The position numbers and the translations under genes are program-made. The notes beneath the pieces were generated by a model, which had not been told where the DNA came from, searched no databases, and saw only the letters and a list, made by a program, of their open reading frames with translations. Positions 49,276 through 59,056 of a stretch of 64,000 nt of DNA are shown here, one piece after another (position 1 is the stretch's first letter; the number at the start of each line of letters is the position of its first letter). This DNA comes from Treponema sp. UBA4692 (GTDB lineage: Bacteria; Spirochaetota; Spirochaetia; Treponematales; Treponemataceae), in assembly GCA_002404895.1 (NCBI GenBank), contig DHKO01000045.1, positions 1 through 64,000 of the forward strand, in the 5' to 3' direction.

Positions 49276-51333
49276 TTATTTCAGATAAACCATAAGAAGC
49301 ATAATGTCGGAATTTCGGATTCCAGAGATTCTGCTTGCCTGCCCGAGCGTTAGCGGCCGAACCTGCTCAAGTTTTGTGCGGCTTTCCGCGCTCAATGCTG
49401 GAATTTTTCCATAGTCAAAATCAAGAGGAATATGGAATTTTTCCATTTTGTGCATTTTTGCGATTCTCGCATCCTGCTTTTGAATGTAATATTTGTATTT
49501 TGCGTCTTCCTGCGCGATTTCCCAGACAAGCGGCGCGAATCCCGGATTTTCCGCGTTCGGGTCTTTCAGCAGAATTTCCGTCGCCTCATCAACCTGCTGA
49601 TATTTCAGATTTACCGAATCAAGCTGCGCTTTTGATTTCAGACCGACTTTGAACGCTTTTTCCGCAAGCCGGCGGTCTGCCGTGTCATGGCGGAGCTTCA
49701 GGCGATATTCCGCTCGCGCGGTGAACATTCTGTAAGGCTCTTTTGTTCCGAGCGTAACCAAGTCGTCAATCAGAACGCCGATGTAAGCCTCGTCGCGTCC
49801 GAGAATAAGCGGCTGCCACTCAGGAATTTTCCTGAAATTCTCTTTCCCCTGTGATTTTTGGAAATCTTCGAGAAGTTTGTTCACTTTGCGGGTTTCGTTT
49901 TGGGAAATCTCCGCGAAATGTTTAAGTTCCTCTTCCGAAAAATAAGGCTTCGGCTGAAAACATCCTGCTTCCGCGCTTGCTGGCGACTGTCCGAGATTTG
50001 AAGTCGTCTTGCACAAGTCTCCGCAAAGCTCCTTGTGGGCGCGCGCGTAAAGTCCCGCGTTGATTCCTGCCACAAGCCCTTGTCCTGCCGCCTCCTCATA
50101 GCCCGAAGTTCCGTTAATCTGCCCTGCGTCAAAAAGTCCGGCCACGCGCTTTGTCTCCAGACTTGGAAAAAGCTGTGTCGGCTCAACATAATCGTATTCG
50201 ACTGCGTATCCCGGACGCGCAACGTGGCAATTTTCAAAGCCAGGCAAAGTCCGCAAGAAAGAATCCTGAACTTCCTCCGGCAAAGAAGACGAAAGTCCGT
50301 TCAGATAAATCTCGTCTGTCTGTAGACTTTCCGGCTCAACGAAAAGCTGATGACGCTCGCGCTCCGCAAATCTCATAACTTTGTCTTCAATTGAAGGGCA
50401 GTAGCGCGGTCCGACCCCGTGAATTTTCCCGGAGTAAAGCGGCGAGCGAGAAATGTTTTCCCTGATAATCTCGTGAGTCTTTGAATTTGTGTAGACAAGA
50501 TAGCAAGGAACTTGCGGCCGCTCAATTTTTTCATCATCAAACGAGAACGGCACAATTTCCTCGTCTCCGGCCTGAATCTCAAGATTTGAAAAATCGATTG
50601 TGTGCCTTAAAATTCTCGGCGGAGTTCCGGTTTTTAGCCTTCCGGTCGTAAAGCCGAGCCTGTTCAGCGACTGCGTAAGTCCGAACGCGCCTTGCTCGCC
50701 GATTCTTCCGCACGGAGCATCGTACTCGCCGATAAAAATCCGTCCGCCAAGAAAAGTTCCCGTTGTCAAAACGCAAGCGCGTACAGGAATCACTCTTCCG
50801 CGCTCTGTTACAACCGCTGTTATTTTCTGTCTCTTCCCTGATTTTGCGGCTTCTGTCAAAAGCGAGGTTTCCGCATGCTCGCCTGGAATCTGTCCTTTTT
50901 GAAGGCTTTCAGACGGCGGCAATTCCGTTTCCGATTCAGTCGTCAGAACATCAACAACCGTGTCCATCAAAGTGTAAAGATTTTCTGTCGTTTCAACTGT
51001 CTGGCGCGCGAGCGACGAATAAAGCAATTTATCAGCCTGAGAGCGTGGAGCTTGAACCGCAGGGCCGCGGCTTTTGTTCAACATTCTAAACTGAATCATC
51101 GATTTGTCGATGAGTTTTCCCATTTCGCCGCCTAGAGCGTCAATCTCCCGCACGATATTTCCTTTCGCGATTCCGCCGATTGAAGGATTGCAGCTCATTC
51201 TTGAAATTGAATCGATTGTCTGCGTGATTAAAATCGTTTTTAAGCCCATTCTGGCAGCCGCAAGCGCAGCCTCAATTCCGCCGTGTCCGCCGCCCACAAC
51301 CGCTACATCGTAAAAATCATAAAATCCTGACAT
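49276..51333 (-). CDS. mnmG: tRNA uridine 5-carboxymethylaminomethyl modification enzyme MnmG (GidA)
   Basis: FAD enzyme that, with MnmE, modifies U34 of certain tRNAs. The 685 residues start with the FAD motif DVAVVGGGHGGIEAA, then MSCNPSIGGIAKGNIVREIDALGG, GTFLGGRIFIGE and the C-terminal LTLGQASRISGI. I start at MSGFYDFY; eight more codons upstream are open but unlikely. Residues about 125-165 hold an extra, variable segment (LPPSESLQKGQIPGEHAE) that makes it longer than the usual 620-630. mnmE is not in this window. The gene ends convergent to the ADA-like gene. Confidence 0.97.
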   Translation of the reverse strand: MSGFYDFYDVAVVGGGHGGIEAALAAARMGLKTILITQTIDSISRMSCNPSIGGIAKGNIVREIDALGGEMGKLIDKSMIQFRMLNKSRGPAVQAPRSQADKLLYSSLARQTVETTENLYTLMDTVVDVLTTESETELPPSESLQKGQIPGEHAETSLLTEAAKSGKRQKITAVVTERGRVIPVRACVLTTGTFLGGRIFIGEYDAPCGRIGEQGAFGLTQSLNRLGFTTGRLKTGTPPRILRHTIDFSNLEIQAGDEEIVPFSFDDEKIERPQVPCYLVYTNSKTHEIIRENISRSPLYSGKIHGVGPRYCPSIEDKVMRFAERERHQLFVEPESLQTDEIYLNGLSSSLPEEVQDSFLRTLPGFENCHVARPGYAVEYDYVEPTQLFPSLETKRVAGLFDAGQINGTSGYEEAAGQGLVAGINAGLYARAHKELCGDLCKTTSNLGQSPASAEAGCFQPKPYFSEEELKHFAEISQNETRKVNKLLEDFQKSQGKENFRKIPEWQPLILGRDEAYIGVLIDDLVTLGTKEPYRMFTARAEYRLKLRHDTADRRLAEKAFKVGLKSKAQLDSVNLKYQQVDEATEILLKDPNAENPGFAPLVWEIAQEDAKYKYYIQKQDARIAKMHKMEKFHIPLDFDYGKIPALSAESRTKLEQVRPLTLGQASRISGIRNSDIMLLMVYLK

Positions 51334-51372
51334 AAATCCAACTAAAACCAAGAACAATAATGAATATTTTTT

Positions 51373-51520
51373 CGGGCGCTCCTGCTTCGCAGGCCGGGTC
51401 TTTCAGGTTTCCGCCTTTCGGCTTCATTCTTCCGTGAATTTCCGCGGCAAAACTTTGAGCGAATCATCAGAACTTCACTCCAGAACAGCTCCGCTGCCCT
51501 TGCAGCCCCTAGCGCGTTTG
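51373..51520. repeat. GC-rich dispersed mini-palindrome element, copy 5
   Basis: Contains GGGCGCTCCTGCTTCGCAGG, CCGCCTTTCGGCTTCATTC and GCAGCCCCTAGCGCG. It occupies much of the 382-nt divergent gap between mnmG and the esterase-like lipoprotein gene. The remainder (51521-51715) is AT-rich and should hold the lipoprotein promoter; I cannot place it firmly. Confidence 0.6.
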
Positions 51521-51715
51521 CTTTTTCAATGCGTTTTTCACATTAAAAGTCTCAGTTTCTTCCTTATTTAATGAAAATCTTTGAAAATTATATCGTTTTT
51601 ATGAAGCGTGTACAAATTTTGAAGCGCGTCTAATCCCCAAACAATAGAATAAAATTTTCTTTCAGATTTTTGAAAAATGCGTTAAATTTATTTCATAAAA
51701 TAAAAGAGGATTGCT

Positions 51716-52768
51716 ATGAAAAAATCTTTTGCTTTAATTTTTGGAATCGCGTTTGCCGCTTCTTCATTGATGATTTCATGCGGCTCAACTTCTTCCGCAG
51801 CGGCTGTCAAGGAATCTTCCGAAACTGAAAATGCTCCGGAATTTGTCCGAAAAGAACTTCCTGAAAATATGCGCGTAGGCGCGAAAGGCGACCGAAAAGC
51901 CAAGACTGAAACCGACCCTTACGTTGTTTCTGTGATTGACGAGACAAAAGACAAATTTATCCAGAGTTTTTTCACCGACGGCGAAAAGCAGATTACGCTT
52001 GAATACAGCCTTTTTATTCCTGAAAATCTGGATTACTCAAAAAAATATCCGCTCGTGATGTATATTCCAGACGCTTCGGGCGCGAGCAAGAACGCAAAAG
52101 AGCTTGTGGAGCAGTATTTCGGCGCGGACATTTGGGCTTCAAAAGAAGTTCAGGAAAAGCACGAGTGTTTTGTTTTTGTTCCTGCGTTTTCTGAAATCGT
52201 TGCAGACGACAACTGCGATGTTTCAGACGAGATTGAGGTCGCTGTAAAGATAATCTCCTCGCTTGTGCAGAACTATAACATCGACACAGGCAGAATTTAT
52301 GCTAGCGGCCAGTCGATGGGCTGCATGACGAGCCTTTACCTGAATTCAAAATATCCGAACTTGTTTGCGGCTTCGCTTTTTGTCTCCGGGCAGTGGTGGG
52401 TTTACTCGCTTGCGCCGCTTAAAGACGCGAAATTTTTCTACATTACGGCAGAGGGCGATGAAAAGGCGAGCGGCGGACAGGCTGATTTGATGAATTATTT
52501 TGACAAGCGCAATGTTCCTTATTCTTTTGGAAAATGGAACGCGCAGGAATCAGCCGATGCTCAGAATGAAAACGCGAAAAAGCTGATTTCAGAAGGCAAA
52601 AACGCGAATTTTATCAGGTTTGAGAAAGGCACGGTTCTGACAGATGATGAAAAAATGGAGCATATGGCTTCGTTCAACTACGGCTACAGAATTGAAGCAG
52701 TGCGCGACTGGCTTTTTGAGCAGAAAATCGGAAATTCTTTTTTTGAAAAGCTGATTAACGCGAAGTAA
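51716..52768 (+). CDS. Esterase-like alpha/beta-hydrolase lipoprotein
   Basis: Exported hydrolase. Lipobox MISC (Cys22) follows a signal peptide. The mature part (350 residues in all) has an N-terminal variable stretch, then a fold like PHB-depolymerase/feruloyl-esterase-type hydrolases: LEYSLFIPENLDYSKKYPLVMYIPDASG, then the nucleophile elbow GQSMGCMTSLYL (Ser about 200), then LFVSGQWW. The acid residue and His are not certain; a His occurs near the end in DEKMEHMASF. GAGGA precedes the ATG. A good terminator follows. Substrate unknown; plant-fibre esters would suit a gut treponeme, which is inference. Confidence 0.8.
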   Translation: MKKSFALIFGIAFAASSLMISCGSTSSAAAVKESSETENAPEFVRKELPENMRVGAKGDRKAKTETDPYVVSVIDETKDKFIQSFFTDGEKQITLEYSLFIPENLDYSKKYPLVMYIPDASGASKNAKELVEQYFGADIWASKEVQEKHECFVFVPAFSEIVADDNCDVSDEIEVAVKIISSLVQNYNIDTGRIYASGQSMGCMTSLYLNSKYPNLFAASLFVSGQWWVYSLAPLKDAKFFYITAEGDEKASGGQADLMNYFDKRNVPYSFGKWNAQESADAQNENAKKLISEGKNANFIRFEKGTVLTDDEKMEHMASFNYGYRIEAVRDWLFEQKIGNSFFEKLINAK

Positions 52769-52786
52769 CTTTTATAAAGTTATGTG

Positions 52787-52836
52787 CGGCGGCTTGTTTT
52801 TGCATTAAAAAGCAGAATAAGCCGCTGATTTTTTTA
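52787..52836 (+). terminator. Terminator after the esterase-like lipoprotein gene
   Basis: GCGGCTT (52789-52795) pairs with AAGCCGC (52819-52825), extended by a G-T and a T-A pair, and is followed by TGATTTTTTT. It lies 20 nt after the stop. Confidence 0.75.
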
Positions 52837-52993
52837 ATATCCATGTTTTTTTTCTGTCGCTTGAAAGTGTTCTGTTCTCTTTTTCTGGCATTTTTTTTGA
52901 TTGAAATCCGCTTGCGTTTTTTCATTCTCTTGCAAAAACATCATTTTTTCTCTTGATGACTAATTTTTTTGTTTCTTTTATAATCTGAAAATT

Positions 52994-54400
52994 ATGAAAA
53001 TTTCAAAGTGCCTTTCCGCGCTTTTTTTCGCGTTGTTTTTGTCTTTGTTTACAGGCTGTTCCGTTTTTTTTAGCGGCTCTCTTGGCTACAGCGTTCTTTT
53101 GTGGAGCAATTCTGAGCATAATGTTCAGGACGGAGCAATTTTAAAAGTCTACATCAAGTCCAATATTTCTCAGGTCTATGTTGTTTCGTTTCCAAAATCA
53201 AAAGAAAAATTTGAAATTCCGCTTTGGCAGATTACCGAGCCTGAGTCAAAAAGAAAAGCTTTGCGCCATCAGGCGAGATTCGCTGAATTTGCGCACACTT
53301 ACGCTTCTGTAAAGCTTGACGGTCTTCCAATCCGCGAGGAGGCTGTGAACACTTCAAAGCAGGTTTACCGTTTGCGCGAGGGCGAAATTGTCCGCTGCCT
53401 TTACCGTGGAACTGGCGCAGCTGTAACAAACGGGCATGGAAATATGAGCGGCGAGTGGCTTCGTGTTCTTACAAACACAGGAACATTAGGCTGGTGTTTT
53501 TCGCACAATCTTGAGCTTTTTGAGGCTGGAGTTGATGTTTCGTTCAATCAAAATCATGATGATTCTGAATCTGCCGAGGAAAATTCAGTTGCTCAGGAAA
53601 TTGAAAATCTTGCGTCAAAAAGATGGTATCCTGAAAATTTTGCGGAAATGATAAAAAACCGCAGGATAAATCCTGAAAAAATGAAAGTTGAGTACGGATT
53701 CGACTTTGGAATTCAGACCACAAGAACAGAAAAAACGGTTGAAAACGGCGAGACTGTTGAAATTGAAGTTCCGATTCCTGCAAGCGAGATTGTCTTGGCA
53801 GGAAAAGCGGTTTATCAAGATGAAAACGGCTCGCTTGAATGGAATTTCTCCGACATCGCAAAAAATTCCAATAATGAATACGAATTCAAGTCTTCAAATC
53901 TCGTGATGAGCGTTCGCGGCGGCTCGGCGGTTCTTCAGTATATGGAAGGCGGAAAAGTCAAAATCATAAATCTTGTCGCGATTTCTGAGAATATCGGCGA
54001 GCTTGTTCAAAAGGAAATTGAGCGCAGGCAGCAGGAGATTGAAGCGATTTTTGAGGCCGGGCCGGAATTCAAAAGTTCAAGCTACGGAACAATAAAATTC
54101 AGCAGCTTTGATTCTTTGCGCTGGACAGGCTACAGGCTTTTGGTTCCTTCGGTGATTTCAAGAAACGCGGGAGACGATGTTGAAGTTTCAATCGAATATT
54201 TTATTCCGAACTCGCTGAAATCTTCGTTTGACGGAGTTTTGACGATGAAATTTGAAGGAATGGAAAACAAAATCAATTTCTTCTATAAACTTACCGACAC
54301 CGGCTTGCGCCTTGAAGATGCGTCTCAGGCGGCTTTCCGTGGAGATTTGATTTCCGCGCGCGGCTCAAGCCCGATTGTAATGTTCTTCGAGAAAAAATAG
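52994..54400 (+). CDS. SH3-domain lipoprotein
   Basis: Envelope lipoprotein of 468 residues with lipobox FTGC (Cys22). Residues about 105-180 resemble a bacterial SH3 domain (ASVKLDGLPIREEAVNTSKQ, LREGEIVRCLYRG, EWLRVLTNTGTLGWCFSHNL), a fold that often binds peptidoglycan peptides. The C-terminal 250 residues are beta-rich and I do not recognise them. The ATG stands 9 nt after TATAAT (52979-52984) with no ribosome site, which suggests a leaderless message. The ABC-F gene follows 9 nt after the stop, so they share a transcript. Confidence 0.8.
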   Translation: MKISKCLSALFFALFLSLFTGCSVFFSGSLGYSVLLWSNSEHNVQDGAILKVYIKSNISQVYVVSFPKSKEKFEIPLWQITEPESKRKALRHQARFAEFAHTYASVKLDGLPIREEAVNTSKQVYRLREGEIVRCLYRGTGAAVTNGHGNMSGEWLRVLTNTGTLGWCFSHNLELFEAGVDVSFNQNHDDSESAEENSVAQEIENLASKRWYPENFAEMIKNRRINPEKMKVEYGFDFGIQTTRTEKTVENGETVEIEVPIPASEIVLAGKAVYQDENGSLEWNFSDIAKNSNNEYEFKSSNLVMSVRGGSAVLQYMEGGKVKIINLVAISENIGELVQKEIERRQQEIEAIFEAGPEFKSSSYGTIKFSSFDSLRWTGYRLLVPSVISRNAGDDVEVSIEYFIPNSLKSSFDGVLTMKFEGMENKINFFYKLTDTGLRLEDASQAAFRGDLISARGSSPIVMFFEKK

Positions 54401-54409
54401 GAAAATTTT

Positions 54410-56371
54410 ATGGCATTTGTACAGTTTTCGCAGGTTTCGCTTGCGTTTGGCGACCGCGATATTTTGAAAAAAGTTTCTGTGAATCTTGCGAAAGGAAGCA
54501 AGGCGGCTCTTACTGGAGCAAACGGAACTGGAAAATCGACTTTGATAAAAGTTATGGCGGGGCTTATTCAGCCTGACGAAGGAACTCGTTCCGCTTCAAA
54601 AGATGCAAGAATCGCTTATCTTCCGCAGAGCGGGCTTACTCACCACGGCTGCTCGCTTCGGGAGGAGGCGGACAAGGCTTTTTCATTCGGCTACGGGCTT
54701 ATGGAAGAGCTGGACAAAATCGGCGACGAGCTTAAATCTGGAAACGGAAATCAGAATGCGCTTTTGGAACGCCACGACAAAATCTTGAACGAGCTTGAAG
54801 ATTCCGGCTGGAACCGAAGAAGCGCGATGGCTGAGCAAGTTTTGACAGGTCTTGGCTTTTCGCATAATGACTTGGACCGCGCCTGCGAGGAATTTTCGGG
54901 CGGCTGGCAGATGAGAATCGCGCTTGCAAAGGCTTTGATGGTCAATCCTGATATTTTGCTTTTGGACGAGCCTACAAACTATCTTGATATTGACGCGCGC
55001 GGCTGGCTTGAAAACTTTTTGGGCAATTTTAAGGGCGGATTCTTGCTTGTGTCGCACGACCGCTATTTTCTTGACCACACGATAAACGAGGTTTACGAGC
55101 TTTTCAACGGCGAACTTCACCGTTATCCCGGAAATTTCACTCATTATGAGAAAGTCCGCGAGGTGGAGCTTGAAACTTTAATCAAGGAATACGAAAAACA
55201 GCAGGAAGAAATTCAGCATCTGCAGGAATTTATCGACAGATTCCGCTACAAGGCGACAAAGGCGATTCAGGCTCAGGAACGGCAGAAAATGCTCGACAAA
55301 ATTCTTGAGCATGAAATCGTGATTCCTGAAAGCCTGAAGAAAATTCATTTTAAATTTCCGCCGGCTCCTCATTCAGGCCGCTTGGTCGCAACTTTGAGCG
55401 GAATCACAAAATCTTATGACGGAAAGCGAAACGTTCTTGAAAATCTTGACTTGGTTGTGGAAAACGGCGACAGGCTTGTTGTTGCAGGTCATAACGGAGC
55501 TGGAAAATCGACTTTGCTCAGAATTATCGCTGGTGTTGACGAGAATTTTCAGGGCGAAGTGAAATTTGGGACTGGCGTTTCTGTTGGATATTTCAGTCAG
55601 GACAACGCGGAAACTTTGAAGGGCAGCGCGACAATTCTTGAAACGATTGAAAATGAAGCTCCGCTGGAGCTTGTTCCGAAAGTGCGCGATATGCTCGGCG
55701 CGTTCTTGTTCCGTGGAGACGACGTTTTTAAAAGCCTTGACGTGCTTTCAGGCGGCGAAAAGGCGAGAGTCGCGCTTTTGAAGCTTCTGCTCCGTCCTGT
55801 AAATCTTCTGATTCTTGACGAGCCGACTAACCATCTTGATATGCACTCGAAAGACGTTCTTCTTGATGCGTTAAAGGATTTTGGCGGAACTGTGATTTTT
55901 GTTTCTCACGACCGAGGATTTATCGAAGACTTGTCAACGCGCGTTCTTGAGCTTAAGCCCGGCCAGCACCGGATTTTTCCCGGCGACTACAAATATTATA
56001 TGCAGCGTCTTGAGGATGAGGCGAACGGAATTGTTTCTGTCTTAGATTCTTCGGCAACAGTTAATGAATCGGAAAATAGTTCAGAAGATTCTGATTCAAA
56101 ATCTCAGGCGAAACTTAGCTGGGAAGAGCGGAAAAAGTTTGAGGCGGAAAAGCGGAAAGCAGAAAAAGCTGTGAAAACGCTCGAAGACGAAATCTTGAAG
56201 ACTGAAAGCGAAAAAAAAGAAGAAGAGAACAAAATGGCGAATCCTGATGTTTACTCGAACGGCGAAAAAGCGAAAGCAGTCCAGAAAAAAATCGAGGAGC
56301 TTTCTGCAAGGCTCGACGATTTGAACGAAAAATGGATGGAAGCCGCTGACGCTCTCGAAAAATTCAATTGA
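54410..56371 (+). CDS. ABC-F family ATPase
   Basis: Soluble twin-ATPase that acts on ribosomes (translation factor or antibiotic protection), not a transporter: no membrane segments are present. The first domain has GANGTGKST, the signature FSGGWQMRIALAKAL and LLLDEPTNYLDI. The interdomain P-site linker (about 240-310) carries FRYKATKAIQAQERQKML. The second domain has GHNGAGKST, LSGGEKARVALLKLL and LILDEPTNHLD. A C-terminal coiled coil (about 565-650) resembles that of Uup/YdiF. The exact subfamily cannot be fixed by eye. It follows the SH3 lipoprotein gene by 9 nt. Confidence 0.95.
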   Translation: MAFVQFSQVSLAFGDRDILKKVSVNLAKGSKAALTGANGTGKSTLIKVMAGLIQPDEGTRSASKDARIAYLPQSGLTHHGCSLREEADKAFSFGYGLMEELDKIGDELKSGNGNQNALLERHDKILNELEDSGWNRRSAMAEQVLTGLGFSHNDLDRACEEFSGGWQMRIALAKALMVNPDILLLDEPTNYLDIDARGWLENFLGNFKGGFLLVSHDRYFLDHTINEVYELFNGELHRYPGNFTHYEKVREVELETLIKEYEKQQEEIQHLQEFIDRFRYKATKAIQAQERQKMLDKILEHEIVIPESLKKIHFKFPPAPHSGRLVATLSGITKSYDGKRNVLENLDLVVENGDRLVVAGHNGAGKSTLLRIIAGVDENFQGEVKFGTGVSVGYFSQDNAETLKGSATILETIENEAPLELVPKVRDMLGAFLFRGDDVFKSLDVLSGGEKARVALLKLLLRPVNLLILDEPTNHLDMHSKDVLLDALKDFGGTVIFVSHDRGFIEDLSTRVLELKPGQHRIFPGDYKYYMQRLEDEANGIVSVLDSSATVNESENSSEDSDSKSQAKLSWEERKKFEAEKRKAEKAVKTLEDEILKTESEKKEEENKMANPDVYSNGEKAKAVQKKIEELSARLDDLNEKWMEAADALEKFN

Positions 56372-56489
56372 CAAAAAACAGCGGAAAATATTTCTGAAAA
56401 TCTTGAAGTTTTGTTTGAAAATTCGTTTGCCTGAAAATTTGTCAGAATAAAAAATCTTTGACAAATGAAACAAGCGGCCTCAATATTGA

Positions 56490-57581
56490 ATGATGACAAT
56501 TTCTGAATTTTTTCTGAACGGAGACGCAAGCTGTATCAACGCAAACAACGGCAATGAAAAAGGCTGCGAAATCGAAAAGATAAAAGGCTGGACTGTTTCA
56601 AACGGAACAGTGAGCTTTTCTGCAATCGAATTTGGCTGCACGATAACAAATCTTTTTGTTCCTGATAAAAACGGGCGAAAAATTGATGTGCTGCTCGGAT
56701 TTGATGATTTTGACGGCTGGAAAAACGGAACTGCCTCGCACAATGCTGTTGTCGGGCGGTTCGCAAACAGAATCGGCGGAGCTTCGTTTGTTCTTGATGG
56801 GAAAAAATATTCACTCGACAAGAATGACGGCGAAAATTGTCTTCACGGCGGATTTTTTCGCTACGAAAAGCAGTTTTGGAATGGCAAGCCGTTTGAAAAC
56901 GCAAACGAGACTGGAATTATTTTTACGCGGACAAGTCCCAACGGCGAGCAGAATTTTCCGGGAAATCTGAAAATAAAAGTCGTTTACACTTTGAATGAAA
57001 AAAATCAGCTAAAAATTGAATATTTTGCCGAAACAGACGCTCCGACTCCTGTAAATTTGACGAACCACGCGTATTTTAACTTGAACGGCAAGGGCGACAT
57101 TTTAGACCATGAAGTTTTTCTTGACTGTGAAAAAATCCTGAAAATAAAAAATATGATTCCGACAGGAGGTTTTGTTGATGTTTCGCGTCCCGAAAACAAG
57201 GCTTTTGACTTTAGAAAGCCGAAAAAAATCCGCGAGGATTTTGACGCTGTAAAAGCAGATTCCTCAACGCGCGGCTACGACCATTGCTTTGTTACAAAGG
57301 CTTGCGAGACAAAAACTGTTTTTGCAGGTTTTTGCAAAAGCGAAAATTCCGGAATCAAGATGAATATTTTCACAAACCAGCGCGGAATTCAGCTTTATAC
57401 TGGGAACTGGCTCTGCTGCAAAGGAAAAAACGGCGGAACTCAGAGCGCGCAAAGCGGAATTTGCTTTGAGGCGGAGCGTTTTCCAGATTCTATGAACCAC
57501 GAAAATTTTCCGAGCTGTATTTTGCTTCCCGGAGAAGAATATCATCAGATTACGGTTTATGAATTTGAATCGGAATTTTAA
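56490..57581 (+). CDS. galM: Aldose 1-epimerase (galactose mutarotase)
   Basis: Interconverts alpha and beta anomers of galactose or glucose, feeding the Leloir pathway with the galactokinase encoded next. The 363 residues show GRFANRIGGASFVLDGKKY, NCLHGGFFRYEKQFW, the catalytic His in PVNLTNHAYFNLNG, and the catalytic Glu in GICFEAERFPDS. The first 28 residues come before the usual family start, which may be at a later codon. There is no ribosome site at 56490. The galactokinase gene starts 150 nt downstream on the same strand. Confidence 0.93.
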   Translation: MMTISEFFLNGDASCINANNGNEKGCEIEKIKGWTVSNGTVSFSAIEFGCTITNLFVPDKNGRKIDVLLGFDDFDGWKNGTASHNAVVGRFANRIGGASFVLDGKKYSLDKNDGENCLHGGFFRYEKQFWNGKPFENANETGIIFTRTSPNGEQNFPGNLKIKVVYTLNEKNQLKIEYFAETDAPTPVNLTNHAYFNLNGKGDILDHEVFLDCEKILKIKNMIPTGGFVDVSRPENKAFDFRKPKKIREDFDAVKADSSTRGYDHCFVTKACETKTVFAGFCKSENSGIKMNIFTNQRGIQLYTGNWLCCKGKNGGTQSAQSGICFEAERFPDSMNHENFPSCILLPGEEYHQITVYEFESEF

Positions 57582-57731
57582 GAAAATCGGAGATTTTGAA
57601 TCTTGAAAAATGAATCTTTTTGAAAAGCAGCCTGCGGCAAATTGAAATTAAATTGCAAAAAAATGCTTGGCATAAAATCGCTTTGAAAGAAAACGAAATG
57701 AAATTTTGAAAATCAAAAAATGGAGAAAAAT

Positions 57732-58925
57732 ATGAATTCACTTACAAAAAAAGAATATTCGCCTGAAGAGCTTCTTGACGGCTTTTTGAAAATGTACGGC
57801 GGAAACAAGGAAAGAGTGCGGATTTTTTCTTCGCCGGCCCGAATCAACATAATTGGCGAGCATATCGACTTCAACGGCGGAAAAGTTTTTCCTGCCTGCA
57901 TAAACCGTTGCCTTTATCTTGCGGTGCGAAAGCGCGCGGACTCAAAAATCTTCTATAATGATATGAGATTTCCAGGAAGCTTTGAATTTGACGTGAACGA
58001 TAATTTTTCCTACGACAAAAAAAATGACTACGCGAATTATCTGAACGGAATTTTAAGCCAGCTTAAAGAAAAAGGATACAATTTTCCTTGCGGATTTGAG
58101 ATTTTGATGGCTTCGAATATTCCTGCTGGCGGCGGAATCTCGTCTTCATCGGCTTTGGAGTGCGGATTTGCGTTTGCGGTCAGCGAGATTTTCGGATTCA
58201 ACTTAAGCCGTGTGGAAATTGCAAAGCTCGGTCAGATGAGCGAGCATCGCTTTATGAACGTGAACTGCGGAATCATGGACCAGTTTATAATTGCGACGGG
58301 AAAGAAAGACACGGCGGAAATGCTCGACTGCGCGACTTTGAATTTTGATTACGTTCCTTTGAATCTTGGAGATTATAAATTTATCGTGATGAACACAAAC
58401 AAAGTCCGAAAGCTCACAGATTCAAAATACAACGAGCGGCGGGGCGAATGTGAAAGCGCGCTAAAAATTTTGCAGGAAAACGGAATTAAAATAAAGAATC
58501 TTTGCGACTTGACCACGGAAGAATGGAAAAAATGCAAATCTCTTATAAAAGATGAAAAATTTCAAAAACGGGCTGAACATTGCGTTGAAGAAAACGCTCG
58601 TGTTTTGGAGGCTGCAAATGCTTTGAAAAGCAATGACTTGAAAAAACTCGGAGAGTTGATGAATGAAAGCCACAAATCTTTGCGCGACAAATACGAGGTG
58701 AGCGGAATTGAGCTTGACACGCTTGCTCAAAGCGCGTGGAATCAAGAAGGCTGCATCGGAGCCAGAATGACGGGCGCAGGATTCGGCGGCTGCGCAATCG
58801 CGCTTGTTCAAAAAGATAAAATCGATTCATTCATCGAAAATGTCCAGTCGCTTTACACAGAAAAAATCGGCTATCCGGCAGGATTTTTCGCGTGCGAGTC
58901 TGGAGACGGCGTAAAGGAAATATGA
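57732..58925 (+). CDS. galK: Galactokinase
   Basis: Phosphorylates galactose to galactose-1-phosphate with ATP. The 397 residues have the three GHMP-kinase motifs: the galactokinase signature INIIGEHIDFNGGKVFP (about 40-56; His-Ile where His-Thr is more usual), the ATP loop IPAGGGISSSSALE, and the C-terminal RMTGAGFGGCAIALV. NCGIMDQF supplies the catalytic Asp. The ATG at 57732 is preceded by GGAG; a start four codons upstream lies over that site. galT and galE are not in the window. Confidence 0.96.
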   Translation: MNSLTKKEYSPEELLDGFLKMYGGNKERVRIFSSPARINIIGEHIDFNGGKVFPACINRCLYLAVRKRADSKIFYNDMRFPGSFEFDVNDNFSYDKKNDYANYLNGILSQLKEKGYNFPCGFEILMASNIPAGGGISSSSALECGFAFAVSEIFGFNLSRVEIAKLGQMSEHRFMNVNCGIMDQFIIATGKKDTAEMLDCATLNFDYVPLNLGDYKFIVMNTNKVRKLTDSKYNERRGECESALKILQENGIKIKNLCDLTTEEWKKCKSLIKDEKFQKRAEHCVEENARVLEAANALKSNDLKKLGELMNESHKSLRDKYEVSGIELDTLAQSAWNQEGCIGARMTGAGFGGCAIALVQKDKIDSFIENVQSLYTEKIGYPAGFFACESGDGVKEI

Positions 58926-59056
58926 TAAAAATAATAGGGCTTGCGGCTAAGTTAAAATCGTGCATTTGGAACTTGCCAAAGCCAGCTTTGCATTTTGCAG
59001 GGAATTTTGTGATTTTATCACATTCTGATAAATAAAAATTAGGAGACTGTTTTAAA

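Noticed and set aside
57661..57690. Second sigma-54 promoter before galK (TTGGCATAAAATCGC)
   Set aside because: GG and GC are separated by nine nucleotides instead of ten, and the TTGC half is not kept.
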